Assembly (NCBI GenBank): GCA_027315365.1
Contig: DAHUYF010000193.1
Coordinates: 1-64,000 of the forward strand
Length of the DNA stretch: 64,000 nucleotides
Reading direction: 5' to 3'
From: Rhodospirillales bacterium
GTDB taxonomy: Bacteria; Pseudomonadota; Alphaproteobacteria; ATCC43930; CGMCC-115725
The notes beneath the pieces were generated by a model that was not told the origin of the DNA, searched no databases, and worked only from the letters and a program-made list of their open reading frames with translations. Shown one piece after another: positions 18,291 to 26,617 of the stretch. The position numbers and the translations under genes are program-made. The stretch's first letter is position 1. Each line of letters opens with the position of its first letter.

Positions 18291-19556
18291 TCACTCGGTC
18301 TTGGCGGCGCGGTCGATGAACAGGCTGCCGCCGGCGACGACCGTCTCGCCGGGCCGGAGCCCGGCCAGGACCTCGACCTCGCCGTCGCTGGTCCGGCCCA
18401 GCCGGACCTGCCGCAGCGCCACCGACTTGTCCGAACGCACCACCCAGACGCGGGCGGTGTCGCCCTCGCGCACCACCGCCGCCTCGGGCACCGCCGGCGC
18501 GGTCACGTCCATGCCGGTGATGATGCTGAAGCTGGCGAACATCTCGGGTTTCAGCGCGCCGTCGGGATTCTCCACCTCCGCCCGCACCGCCAGACGGTGC
18601 AAGTTGGGGTCGATCGCCGGCGCGACATAGCTCAGCTTCGCCTTGAAGACGCGGCCGGGAATGGCCAGCACCCGCACCTCGACCGCCTCGCCCACCTGCA
18701 TCAGCGGCGCATCGTCCTCGCGCACATTGGCGAGCAGCCAGACCGTGGCGAGGTTGCCGATCGCGAAGACCGGATTGGCTGCACCGCCGGCGGCGCTGTT
18801 GATGTATTGGCCGAGCCCGACCTGACGCTGAGTCACGACGCCGCCGATCGGTGCGCTGACGATCGATTCCGCGCCGAGCGTCGCGCTCTTGGCGGATTCG
18901 ATGCGGGCGATCTCCGCGTCGCTGGCGCCCAGAATGCGCAGGCGGTTGCGCACCGCGGCAAGCGCGATCTCGGCGGTCGAGGCGTTGGCCTTGGCGGAAT
19001 CGAGATCGGCCTCGGCCTGCTGCCAGTCCTTCAGCGCGCCGGCCTTGGCCTCGTAAAGCTCGTGTTGGCGCTTCTCGTTGATGGTGGCGAGGCGAAGCTG
19101 CGCGTGTGCGGCGTTGAGCCCCTGCAGCGCGGCAATGACGTCGTTCTGGCCCTGGACGAATTCGGAGGCGGCGACCGCCATAAGCGGCGCGCCCTTCTCG
19201 ACGCGGTCGCCGGCCTTGACGAAGAGCCGGGTCACCCGCCCGGTATAGGGCGAGAAGACCGGCGTCGTCGTATCGTCATCATAGGCGATCTTGCCGTCGG
19301 TCTCGCTGAGCGCGCGGAAGGTCATCTCGCGCACCGGCACGGTGGTGAGGCTGGTCCACTGCGCGGGGGTCGGGCGGAAGCCGTCGGCGCCCTCGCTCGC
19401 CGGCGGCTTCTCGGCGGCGCCGCGGGTGAGGAGAAGGCTGAGGCCGAACCCCGCCCCCAGCAGCACGCCGAGCGCCGCGACGATGCCGAGCTGCACCCGA
19501 AGCGGTCGCCGGGCGACAAGCGCGGACATTCCCTGCGACCGTTGCGTCTCAAGCAT
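18291..19556 (-). CDS. RND periplasmic adaptor (membrane fusion protein)
   Basis: This 421-residue protein has one N-terminal membrane anchor (residues 20-42). A beta-barrel and lipoyl-like hairpin follow (around VFSPYTGRVTRLFVKAGD), then an alpha-hairpin of about 90 residues (residues 135-220) and a C-terminal membrane-proximal domain (EAAVVREGDTARVWVV). It links the RND pump to the outer-membrane channel. It is the first gene of the three-gene operon, 67 bp upstream of the pump. It carries no His-rich metal-binding tail of the kind seen in some CzcB/CusB proteins. Confidence 0.9.
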   Translation of the reverse strand: MLETQRSQGMSALVARRPLRVQLGIVAALGVLLGAGFGLSLLLTRGAAEKPPASEGADGFRPTPAQWTSLTTVPVREMTFRALSETDGKIAYDDDTTTPVFSPYTGRVTRLFVKAGDRVEKGAPLMAVAASEFVQGQNDVIAALQGLNAAHAQLRLATINEKRQHELYEAKAGALKDWQQAEADLDSAKANASTAEIALAAVRNRLRILGASDAEIARIESAKSATLGAESIVSAPIGGVVTQRQVGLGQYINSAAGGAANPVFAIGNLATVWLLANVREDDAPLMQVGEAVEVRVLAIPGRVFKAKLSYVAPAIDPNLHRLAVRAEVENPDGALKPEMFASFSIITGMDVTAPAVPEAAVVREGDTARVWVVRSDKSVALRQVRLGRTSDGEVEVLAGLRPGETVVAGGSLFIDRAAKTE

Positions 19557-19754
19557 GGTCCTCTTTGCTCCAAACCATCCGATGTCGCGACGGCGGCCGC
19601 GAAAGAGGGCCGCGCCGACCTTTCGGCGCCGCGGCCACGGGAATGCCGGTTATTCTTGCGGAAAGGCAGCGGAAGCCACGTCACCGAAGGCGTAGCCGGC
19701 AGCGTCCTATACGGAAGAATGCTTACATTGAACTTACGGCCGTGCGCCCCGGGC

Positions 19755-21413
19755 TCACATATTGGGGTAATTGGGCCCGCCGCCGCCTTCCGGCACGGTC
19801 CAGACGATGTTCTGCGGCGGATCCTTGATGTCGCAGGTCTTGCAGTGGACGCAGTTCTGGAAATTGATGACGAAGCGCGGATTGGCGCCGTCGGCGTCGC
19901 GCACCACCTCATAGACCCCGGCCGGGCAGTAGCGCTGCGCCGGCTCGTCATAGGTCGGTAACGTATAAGCGATCGGCACCGCAGGGTCCTTGAGCTTCAG
20001 GTGCGAGGGCTGATCCTCGCGGTGATTGGTGTTGGAGAGATAGACCGAGGAGAGGCGGTCGAAGCTGATGACGCCGTCGGGCCTGGGATAGGCGATCGCC
20101 GGCGCCTCGGCGGCGCGCGTCAGGCTGTCATGATCGGGTTTGCGGTGGTGCAAGGTGTAGGGCAGCAGCCGGCCAAGCCCGAGATAATGCAGCCACATCT
20201 GCAGCGCGCCATGGAGCGTGCCGAGCCGCGCGCCCCAGCGCAGCCCGGGCTTGACGTTGCGCACCTTCCAGAGGTCGCGCCAGGCCCAGCTGGCGCGAAA
20301 CGCGCTCTCATAGCCCTCGAGCACGTCGTGGCCTTCGGAGCCGGCGGCGATGCGCGCGAAGGCGGCTTCGGCGGCGAGCATGCCGGTCTTCATCGCGTTG
20401 TGGCTGCCCTTGATGCGCGGCACGTTGACGAAGCCCGCGGCGCAGCCGATCAGCGCACCGCCGGGAAAGGCCAGCTTCGGCACCGATTGCAGGCCGCCCT
20501 CGTTGATCGCGCGCGCGCCATAGGCCACGCGCTTGCCGCCTTCGAGATAGGGCCGCACCAGCGGATGATGCTTGAAGCGCTGGAACTCCTCGAAGGGCGA
20601 GAGATGCGGATTCCAGTAGTCGAGATTGACGACGAAGCCGATCGAGACCTGGTTGTCCTCGAGGTGATACATGAAGGAGCCGCCGAAGGTCTTGTCGTCG
20701 AGCGGCCAGCCCATCGTGTGCAGCACCAGCCCCGGCTTGTGCCGGGCGGGATCGATCTGCCACAGCTCCTTGAAGCCGATGCCGTATTTCTGAGGATCGA
20801 CGCCGTCGCGCAGATGGAAGCGTTCCATCAGCTGCGCCGACAGGCTGCCGCGCGCGCCCTCGGCGAAGAGCGTATACTTGCCGTGCAGCTCGACGCCCGG
20901 CGTGTAGCGGTCGGTATGCTCGCCCGACTTGCCGACGCCCATATCGCCGGTGGCGACCCCCTTGACCGAGCCGTCCTCGTGGAACAGCAGCTCGGCGCCG
21001 GCGAAGCCGGCATAGATCTCGACCCCCGCCGCCTCGGCCTGCTGCGCCAGCCAGCGGCAGAGATTGCCGAGGCTCACCGCATAGCAGCCGTGGTTGCTGA
21101 GGAGCGGCGGCATCAGCGCCGCAGGCACGCGCAGCGCGCGCTTTTCGGTGAGATAATAGAAGCGGTCGTCGGCGACCGGCGTGTTGAGCGGGGCGCCCTT
21201 CGCCTTCCAATCCGGGATGAGCTCGTTGAGCGCCACGGGATCGACGACCGCGCCGGACAGGATGTGGGCGCCGATCTCCGAGCCCTTTTCGATGATGCAG
21301 ACGCCGAGCTCCGCGCCATGTTCGGCGGCGAGCTGCTTCAGCCGGATCGCCGCGGCCAGCCCCGCCGGACCGCCGCCCACGATCACGACGTCGTATTGCA
21401 TGGAGTCGCGCAT
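19755..21413 (-). CDS. Electron transfer flavoprotein-ubiquinone oxidoreductase
   Basis: This is a 552-residue ETF-QO. The N-terminal FAD motif is VIVGGGPAGLAAAIRL. The middle has the membrane-surface and ubiquinone-binding region (GGALIGCAAGFVNVPRIKG). The C-terminus carries a [4Fe-4S] site: CPAGVYEV followed by QNCVHCKTCDIKDP. It passes electrons from acyl-CoA dehydrogenases and other flavoenzymes, via ETF, to ubiquinone. Length and cysteines match the mitochondrial/alphaproteobacterial enzyme. A MarR gene lies 72 bp upstream on the same strand. No etfAB genes are present in the window. Confidence 0.95.
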   Translation of the reverse strand: MRDSMQYDVVIVGGGPAGLAAAIRLKQLAAEHGAELGVCIIEKGSEIGAHILSGAVVDPVALNELIPDWKAKGAPLNTPVADDRFYYLTEKRALRVPAALMPPLLSNHGCYAVSLGNLCRWLAQQAEAAGVEIYAGFAGAELLFHEDGSVKGVATGDMGVGKSGEHTDRYTPGVELHGKYTLFAEGARGSLSAQLMERFHLRDGVDPQKYGIGFKELWQIDPARHKPGLVLHTMGWPLDDKTFGGSFMYHLEDNQVSIGFVVNLDYWNPHLSPFEEFQRFKHHPLVRPYLEGGKRVAYGARAINEGGLQSVPKLAFPGGALIGCAAGFVNVPRIKGSHNAMKTGMLAAEAAFARIAAGSEGHDVLEGYESAFRASWAWRDLWKVRNVKPGLRWGARLGTLHGALQMWLHYLGLGRLLPYTLHHRKPDHDSLTRAAEAPAIAYPRPDGVISFDRLSSVYLSNTNHREDQPSHLKLKDPAVPIAYTLPTYDEPAQRYCPAGVYEVVRDADGANPRFVINFQNCVHCKTCDIKDPPQNIVWTVPEGGGGPNYPNM

Positions 21414-21485
21414 GGCCTTCCCCCGATTTCCGGCGGGAGGAATTAGCGTCCCCCCGCCGCGAAGGCAAATCGCCCGGTCGCGGCG

Positions 21486-21926
21486 CTAGGTCCGGGGGTC
21501 GAGCGCGCCCAGATTGGCGTAGACCCGGCGCAGCAGCCGCTTCAGGCTCTGCGCCTCGCGCGCGCTCAGCCCGGCGAGCGCCGCGCGCTCGTAGCGCCGC
21601 GCGGTCGGGATGACCGCGCGGGTCCGGCGCCGACCTTCGGCGGTTAGCGCCACGCGCAGCGCCCGCCTGTCGCGGTCGGCGCGGCCGCGCCGCACCAGCC
21701 CGTCCCGCGCCATGCGCCCGACCAGCCGCGACAGCGTCGACAGCTCGATCGAGGTGAGCTCGGCAAGATCGGAGAGCCGCTGCTCGCCCATGGCGGCGAG
21801 CGCGGCCAGCACGCGCCATTCCTGCACGCCCACGCCGGAGGGCGCGATGTCGCGGCCGAACTGCGCCGCCAGCCGCATGCCGGCGCGGTTGATGAGATAG
21901 GGCAGGTAGTCGCCGAGATCGAACAT
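21486..21926 (-). CDS. MarR-family transcriptional regulator
   Basis: This is a protein of about 146 residues with the MarR winged helix at residues 35-100 (LSDLAELTSIELSTLSRLVGRMARDGLVRR) and the wing RADRDRRALRVALT. The ATG at 21926 is preferred because it leaves one base after the upstream LLM stop; an ATG at 21938 would overlap that gene by 11 bp. It is encoded between an LLM oxidoreductase and ETF-QO on the same strand and may control that local operon. The ligand is unknown. Confidence 0.88.
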   Translation of the reverse strand: MFDLGDYLPYLINRAGMRLAAQFGRDIAPSGVGVQEWRVLAALAAMGEQRLSDLAELTSIELSTLSRLVGRMARDGLVRRGRADRDRRALRVALTAEGRRRTRAVIPTARRYERAALAGLSAREAQSLKRLLRRVYANLGALDPRT

Positions 21927-21927
21927 C

Positions 21928-22980
21928 CTAGCGCGCAAAGGCCGGCATGATGTCGCGGACGAAGCGGTCCATCTGCTCGGTCACCATGGCGTAGGGCTTG
22001 AGCCCGTAATTGAAATAGAGGATGACCTCGGATATCCCCGCGGCCTCGACCGATTTGAGCTCGTCGATGATCTTCTGCGGGCTGCCGGTGAGAATCGATT
22101 TCGAGGTGAGATTCTCCGCCTTCACGGTCTTGAGGATGTCGACGATCTCGAGGAAGTATCTGAGCGTCGGCGGCACCGTCTTGGCGTCGGCGGGGAAAGC
22201 GGCGATGAGCGCGTCCTTGAAATAGCGCAGCAGCGCGGCGCGGCCGTAATCCTCGTCATCCTTGGTGTCGGCGATGTGAATGAAATAGCTGCACATGGCG
22301 CGGCGCGGCGGGCGGCCGTGCCCGGCGCATTCCTCGCGGAAGGCCGCAACGCCCTGCGCCAGGCTGCCATAGACCATGGCGGCGGCAAACGGCGCGAAGA
22401 TGATGTTCCAGTCGTTGCGCGCCGCAAGCTCCATGGAGAACCGCGAGAAGCACGCCACATAGGGCCGCAGCGGCCGCTGCCGCGGATGCGGCCGCACCTC
22501 GATATCGTCGAAGGCGTAGTACTTGCCCTTGTGCGACCAGCGGCCGGGCTCGGTCCAGGCACGCCACAGGATCTCGAGCCCTTCGGCGAAGATCTCGGCG
22601 GAGTCCTGGAAGGGCGCGCCGAAGGGCACGTATTCCAGCCGGTCGTAGCCGCGCCCGGCGGCGAAGTCGACGCGGCCGCCGGAGAGCAGGTCGAGCGTCG
22701 CCCATTCCTCGGCGACATGCAGCGGGTGATGCACCGGCAGCAGCACCACCGCCGGGGCGAGGCGGATGCGCTTGGTGGCGCCGGCGAGCTGCGCCAGGAG
22801 GATGTTGGGACAGGGATTGACGCCGAGCAGGTTGAAGTGATGCTCGCCGATCCAGGCGGAATGGAGGCCGATCTCCTCGGCATAGAGCGCTTGGCGGTAG
22901 ATCTCGTGGACGAACTGCTCGGGCGTGCGCGGATTGTCGGGGTAGCGGTTGTCCGACAGCGTGAAATAGCCGAAATCCAT
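21928..22980 (-). CDS. LLM-class flavin-dependent oxidoreductase
   Basis: This 350-residue luciferase-like monooxygenase has LGVNPCPNILLAQLAGAT near residue 55. The segment GGRVDFAAGRGYDRLEY, around residue 105, is typical of the bacterial luciferase alkanal-monooxygenase subgroup. The ATG at 22980 has GGAGGG eight bases upstream, and the longer open frame to 23169 lacks family similarity. Substrate and flavin (FMNH2 or F420) are unknown. It is probably the first gene of an operon with MarR and perhaps ETF-QO. Confidence 0.88.
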   Translation of the reverse strand: MDFGYFTLSDNRYPDNPRTPEQFVHEIYRQALYAEEIGLHSAWIGEHHFNLLGVNPCPNILLAQLAGATKRIRLAPAVVLLPVHHPLHVAEEWATLDLLSGGRVDFAAGRGYDRLEYVPFGAPFQDSAEIFAEGLEILWRAWTEPGRWSHKGKYYAFDDIEVRPHPRQRPLRPYVACFSRFSMELAARNDWNIIFAPFAAAMVYGSLAQGVAAFREECAGHGRPPRRAMCSYFIHIADTKDDEDYGRAALLRYFKDALIAAFPADAKTVPPTLRYFLEIVDILKTVKAENLTSKSILTGSPQKIIDELKSVEAAGISEVILYFNYGLKPYAMVTEQMDRFVRDIMPAFAR

Positions 22981-23039
22981 GGCGTCCCTCCCATGAGGCG
23001 GGAGGACAGTATCGCGCGACTTAGTTGCAGACGCAAGTG

Positions 23040-23359
23040 ATGCGCCAGACGGATAGCATTGGCTGGATCGGCAAGGTGCGTCCTGCGCTGCGCCGACGGC
23101 TCCTATTACGTCGGCAGCACGCGCGACCCTGGAAGAGCGCGTTGCGCAGCATGATGCCGGCGCCTTCAACGGCTACACCGCGCGCCGGCGGCCAGTGAGG
23201 CTGGTCTTTGCGCGGGAGTTCCAGCGCGTTACCGATGCCACCGCCGCAGAACGGCAGATCAAAGGTTGGAGACAAGAGAAGAAAGAGGCATTGATCCGCG
23301 GCGACCGGGACGCGCTGCCAGCCCTGGTCCTGGGATGGCGAAAGACTCGAGATCAATAA
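23040..23359 (+). pseudogene. Frameshifted GIY-YIG nuclease-superfamily gene
   Basis: Translating in pieces gives CVLRCADGSYYVGSTRD, then, after a +1 shift, LEERVAQHDAGAFNGYTAR, RRPVRLVFAREF and AAERQIKGWRQEKKEALIRGD, ending at TAA 23357-23359. This is the complete core of small UPF0213-type GIY-YIG proteins. The second shift lies in the CCC run at 23127-23129. Another disruption lies near 23066-23077, between GW and the CVLRC strand. No single frame spans the protein, so it is inactive unless these are sequencing errors. It fills the gap between the LLM and CmcJ-like genes. Confidence 0.75.
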
Positions 23360-23382
23360 GACATGTCCGTCGACCTGCGCCC

Positions 23383-24213
23383 TCAGAAGAACAGGAAGGC
23401 GCGGACCTCGATGCTTTCGCGCGGCGGCGCGTCGGCGGGGGTGGAGGGGTCGTCGAAGGCGGTGTGGACGGAAATGCGCGCGCGGCCATCGCGGGCGCTG
23501 TCGAAGCATTTGATCAGCACCACCTCGTCGGCGCGCATCGCCGGGAAATAGAACCAGCGGTGCCGCGGCGAATAGGTCACGGCGTAGATCTCGCCGGTGC
23601 GGTCGGGATAGCGCAACTCCGAGGGCACGAGATCGGCGGGGTCGACGGTGCCCGCATCGCACAGCGCCAGCGGCGTGCTCTGCACCGGGCCCTTGATCGG
23701 CCGCCAGACATTGACCTCGGCATAGCGCCGCCGGAGCCGCGCCTCGGCTTCCGCCAGCGGCAGCAGGTCGCGCACGCGCTGCGGTGCCGAGGTCTCGGTG
23801 TAGTCGTTGTGGACGCGGGCGGCGGCGCCACGCACCCGGCGACCGCTCTGCTGCTCGGGCGCGGTATTGCGGATGGTGTGGTCGAAGATCGCCACCGTCT
23901 CGGCGCCGGTCGCCTCCTGGAGCAGGCGCTCGACCTCGGGGTAGTAGACGCGCATCACCTCTGCCGCGTCGTAGAAGTCGGCGACCGCGCTCGGCGACCG
24001 GCGGAGCAGGAAGCCCTCCCGGTCGAGCGACAGCTCGGCGGCGATGGCGCGACCGTTGCGCACCGTCACGCGCTGCGGCTCGTAGCGTCCGGAACGCAGC
24101 GGCACGCCCGGCGGCGGCTCGTAATTGTAGGCGAAGAGCGGCTCGCCCGTCGGCACGAGATAGGTAAGCGGCGCCTCGATCGCGCCGGTGTCGGGGGTGG
24201 TCGGGCCTGCCAT
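23383..24213 (-). CDS. CmcJ/NvfI-family oxidoreductase-like protein
   Basis: This is a 276-residue protein. The central HNDYTE motif near residue 140 and the C-terminal RHRWFYFPAMRADEVVLIKCFDS segment are hallmarks of the CmcJ/NvfI family. That family includes cephamycin 7-alpha-methoxylation proteins and fungal Fe(II)/2-oxoglutarate-type isomerases. A strong GGAGG site eight bases before the ATG at 24213 fixes the start. Bacterial members occur widely without antibiotic clusters, and no biosynthetic genes flank this one, so the substrate is unknown. Confidence 0.8.
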   Translation of the reverse strand: MAGPTTPDTGAIEAPLTYLVPTGEPLFAYNYEPPPGVPLRSGRYEPQRVTVRNGRAIAAELSLDREGFLLRRSPSAVADFYDAAEVMRVYYPEVERLLQEATGAETVAIFDHTIRNTAPEQQSGRRVRGAAARVHNDYTETSAPQRVRDLLPLAEAEARLRRRYAEVNVWRPIKGPVQSTPLALCDAGTVDPADLVPSELRYPDRTGEIYAVTYSPRHRWFYFPAMRADEVVLIKCFDSARDGRARISVHTAFDDPSTPADAPPRESIEVRAFLFF

Positions 24214-24238
24214 GATGCCGTCCTCCGCTTGCCCGGGG

Positions 24239-24442
24239 TCACGCCCGCCAGAAGGGCTTGTTGATCTCATGCGCGGCCTCGGCCGGGGTCAAGCCGATAT
24301 CACGCAGGCCCCGCGCGTCGAAGCGCGCCAGCGCCGCCCGCTCGCGACTGCGCCGGCGCCACTGCGCCAGCGTCTCGCCGAGCCGCGCCCAGCGGCTCCC
24401 GGGTTGAGATATTATCAGCTGTTCGCAGGTTGTTTCGGCCAT
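24239..24442 (-). CDS. DUF1127 small protein
   Basis: This 67-residue protein ends in a DUF1127 domain: an amphipathic helix (ALARFDARGLRDIGLTPAEAAHEI) followed by the C-terminal PFWRA. Such small basic proteins are common in alphaproteobacteria and some affect RNA turnover or phosphate and carbon metabolism. The ATG at 24442 was chosen because the longer frame upstream crosses the promoter. A promoter (-35 at 24496-24501, -10 at 24473-24478) and an LTTR box at 24512-24534 lie in front of it, pointing to activation by the divergent LysR protein. Confidence 0.85.
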   Translation of the reverse strand: MAETTCEQLIISQPGSRWARLGETLAQWRRRSRERAALARFDARGLRDIGLTPAEAAHEINKPFWRA

Positions 24443-24472
24443 GGCATCACCCGCCCAAATATGTGAAACTGG

Positions 24473-24501
24473 CTTATACTTAGACAGAAATCCGCAACCA
24501 A
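24473..24501 (-). promoter_or_regulatory. Promoter of the DUF1127 gene
   Basis: On the minus strand TTGGTT (24501-24496) and TATAAG (24478-24473) are separated by 17 bp. The implied start near 24466 lies 24 bp before the DUF1127 ATG. The -35 is imperfect, as expected for an activated promoter. The LysR-type dyad just upstream is centred at about -57. Confidence 0.5.
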
Positions 24502-24511
24502 CAAACGATCC

Positions 24512-24534
24512 TTTGTCTGCATAAGCATGACAAA
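24512..24534. promoter_or_regulatory. LTTR box (TTTGTC-N11-GACAAA) between DUF1127 and LysR genes
   Basis: A perfect 6-11-6 inverted repeat containing the T-N11-A core of LysR-type recognition sites. It lies 22 bp before the LysR start, so it could mediate autorepression. It is also just upstream of the DUF1127 -35 element, where LTTR recognition sites normally sit for activation. Confidence 0.65.
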
Positions 24535-24555
24535 ATATCATGAAAGACCGAGGTA

Positions 24556-25458
24556 ATGAGCGCCCTCCCCTCGCTTAACGGGCTGCGCGCCTTCGAGGCG
24601 GCGGCGCGGCATCTGAGCTTCACCCGGGCAGCGGCCGAGCTCAACGTGACGCAGACCGCGATCAGCCATCAGATCCGCCGGCTGGAGGAGCAGCTTGGCC
24701 TCAGGCTGTTCGTGCGCCGCAGCCGCGCGCTGCTGCTCACCCGCGAGGCGCAGGAATATCTGCCGGCGGTGCGTGTCGCCTTCGACGATCTGCGCCTGGC
24801 GACCGAGCGCCTCAAGCGGCCGCAGAAGGCGCAGCTCCTCACCGTCAGCACCATCGCTTCGCTCGCCGCCAAATGGCTGCTGCCGCGGCTGGCGGGCTTC
24901 CAGGAGGCGCATCCCGGCATCGAGGTGCGGATCAGCACCTCCAACCACCTGGTCGACTTCGGCCGTGAGGAGGTCGACGTCGCGATCCGCTACGGTCGCG
25001 GCCGCTGGCCCGGGCTGGACGCGCGCTGGCTGATGGCGGAGGACATCTTCCCGGTCTGCAGCCCGGCGCTCCTCAACGGCGCCAAGCCGCTGAAGCAGCC
25101 GCAGGACCTGGCGCAGCACACCCTCATCCACGCCACCACCGCGCGCGAGGACTGGCAGCTCTGGCTGACCGCGGCCGGGCTGCCCAAGGCGCTGGCGGCA
25201 CGGCCGGGGCTCACCTTCGATCTCAGCTTGATGGCGCTGCAGGCGGCGATCGACGGGCTCGGCGTGGCGCTCGGCCGCACGCCCTACGTCGAAGCCGACA
25301 TCGCCGCCGGCCGGCTGGTCGTGCCGTTCGACGTGAAGCTGCCGGCCGAAGCGGGCTTCTATGTCGTGGCGCCGCAGAAGACGGCCGATACGCCGAAGAT
25401 CGCTCTTTTCCGCGACTGGGTTGTCACCGCGCTGCCGACGCGGCCGGTTGCGGCATAG
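24556..25458 (+). CDS. LysR-family regulator, GcvA-like
   Basis: This is a 300-residue regulator. The N-terminal winged helix (residues 5-65) includes SLNGLRAFEAAARHLSFTRAAAELNVTQTAISHQIRRLEEQLG, closely matching the GcvA/AmpR group. The C-terminal periplasmic-binding-like effector domain has the typical DVAIRYGRGRWPGL segment. It is transcribed divergently from a DUF1127 gene with a perfect LTTR dyad between them. The natural effector is unknown; glycine-cleavage genes are not nearby. Confidence 0.92.
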   Translation: MSALPSLNGLRAFEAAARHLSFTRAAAELNVTQTAISHQIRRLEEQLGLRLFVRRSRALLLTREAQEYLPAVRVAFDDLRLATERLKRPQKAQLLTVSTIASLAAKWLLPRLAGFQEAHPGIEVRISTSNHLVDFGREEVDVAIRYGRGRWPGLDARWLMAEDIFPVCSPALLNGAKPLKQPQDLAQHTLIHATTAREDWQLWLTAAGLPKALAARPGLTFDLSLMALQAAIDGLGVALGRTPYVEADIAAGRLVVPFDVKLPAEAGFYVVAPQKTADTPKIALFRDWVVTALPTRPVAA

Positions 25459-25476
25459 CCGGCGGGAGGCGTCGCC

Positions 25477-25872
25477 TCAGCCCGCCTTGGCCTTGAGCCG
25501 CTCGGCGATCTTGGCGAGGCTCACCAGCGCCCGCTCGTGGGTTCCGGCGCCGATCTCCTCCTGCTCGTCGACAGCACGGACCGCGAAGTCGATGCGCCGG
25601 CCTGCAACCGCGGTCACTTCGGCCTCGCCGGTGACGCGCTTGCCCACGGGGGTCGCCGCGACGTGGCGGACATCGATGCGCGTGCCGACCGCACTCTCGC
25701 CGGGCTCGAGATAAGGCTTGAGCGCGTTCAGCGCGGCATTCTCCATGATCATGATCATCACCGGCGTCGACAGCACCGGCGGCAGCATCGCGTCCTTGAA
25801 ATTGCTGGCTAGATGCGCAGGCGTCACCACCAGGGTGAAGCTGCCCTTGGCGCCGACAGGGACCGGCCGCAT
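25477..25872 (-). CDS. Hot-dog thioesterase (FlK-like)
   Basis: This 131-residue single hot-dog-fold protein resembles fluoroacetyl-CoA thioesterase FlK-type proteins. It has the central helix LPPVLSTPVMIMIMENAALNALKPYL and strands GTRIDVRHVAATPVGKRVTGEAEVT. The expected role is hydrolysis of a short acyl-CoA. The start at 25872 follows a GAGGAG-type site; the longer open frame in the same phase is not protein-like. Neighbours are LysR (convergent) and an isomerase gene on the same strand 73 bp upstream. Confidence 0.8.
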   Translation of the reverse strand: MRPVPVGAKGSFTLVVTPAHLASNFKDAMLPPVLSTPVMIMIMENAALNALKPYLEPGESAVGTRIDVRHVAATPVGKRVTGEAEVTAVAGRRIDFAVRAVDEQEEIGAGTHERALVSLAKIAERLKAKAG

Positions 25873-25945
25873 GGCTTCTCCTCGAGCGTTGAGGGGCGAT
25901 GATACCACGCGGCGCCGACGGTCCCGAGAAGAGCGGACAAGCGCC

Positions 25946-26560
25946 CTACGGGCGTTTGTCGAGGGCCTCGCGCAGCAGCGGCAGGCGGTCGTTGCCGAAA
26001 TACATGTCGTCGCCGTCGAGGAACAGAGTGGGAGTGCCGAAGCCGCCGCGGCACACCAACTCCTCGGTGTTGGCGCGCAGCCGGTCCTTGATCGCCGCAT
26101 CGGCGATGCCGGCGAAGAAGCGCCGAGGGTCGATGCCGAGTCCGGTGCAGATCTCCGCCAGCACCGCGTCCTGCGACACATCCTTGTCCTCGCCCCAATA
26201 GGTGTCGAAGACGGCGCGGGCGAAGGGCACCAGCCCGCCCTCGGCCTCGAGCAGCAGGCAGCCGCGCATCGCCTTGACGCTGTTGACGGGAAAGACGCTG
26301 GGCGGAAAGCGGATGCGCAGCCCGGCCGCACGCGCCCAATCCTGCAGATCCTTGCGCATATAGGCTTGCTTCGCCGGCACCGGGTGCTCGCGCGAGGCGT
26401 AGACGCTGGGATTGACCGTGTTGAAGACGCCGCCGACCAGGAACGGCCGCCAACGGATCTCGGCGCCGTACTCGGCGGCGAGCGGCTCGATGCCGCTGAA
26501 GGCGAGATAGGTCCAGGGGCTCGAACAGTCGAAGAAGAACTCGATCAGCGGTGCGGGCAT
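25946..26560 (-). CDS. 2-hydroxychromene-2-carboxylate isomerase (DsbA-fold, kappa-GST-like)
   Basis: This is a 204-residue thioredoxin-fold protein with a helical insertion. The active-site start IEFFFDCSSPWTYLAF carries the catalytic Ser (Ser13 or Ser14) typical of HCCA isomerases. The segment CRGGFGTPTLFLDGDDMYFGNDRL, with its cis-Pro, is a family hallmark. In naphthalene catabolism the enzyme interconverts HCCA and its ring-opened form using glutathione. Many homologues act in uncharacterised contexts, and no other naphthalene genes are seen here. Confidence 0.88.
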   Translation of the reverse strand: MPAPLIEFFFDCSSPWTYLAFSGIEPLAAEYGAEIRWRPFLVGGVFNTVNPSVYASREHPVPAKQAYMRKDLQDWARAAGLRIRFPPSVFPVNSVKAMRGCLLLEAEGGLVPFARAVFDTYWGEDKDVSQDAVLAEICTGLGIDPRRFFAGIADAAIKDRLRANTEELVCRGGFGTPTLFLDGDDMYFGNDRLPLLREALDKRP

Positions 26561-26617
26561 GGGCGTTCCTCCGGCTTTTGCCTATGTTAGTGCAGAGCCG
26601 CGCTGGATCGATAGCGT

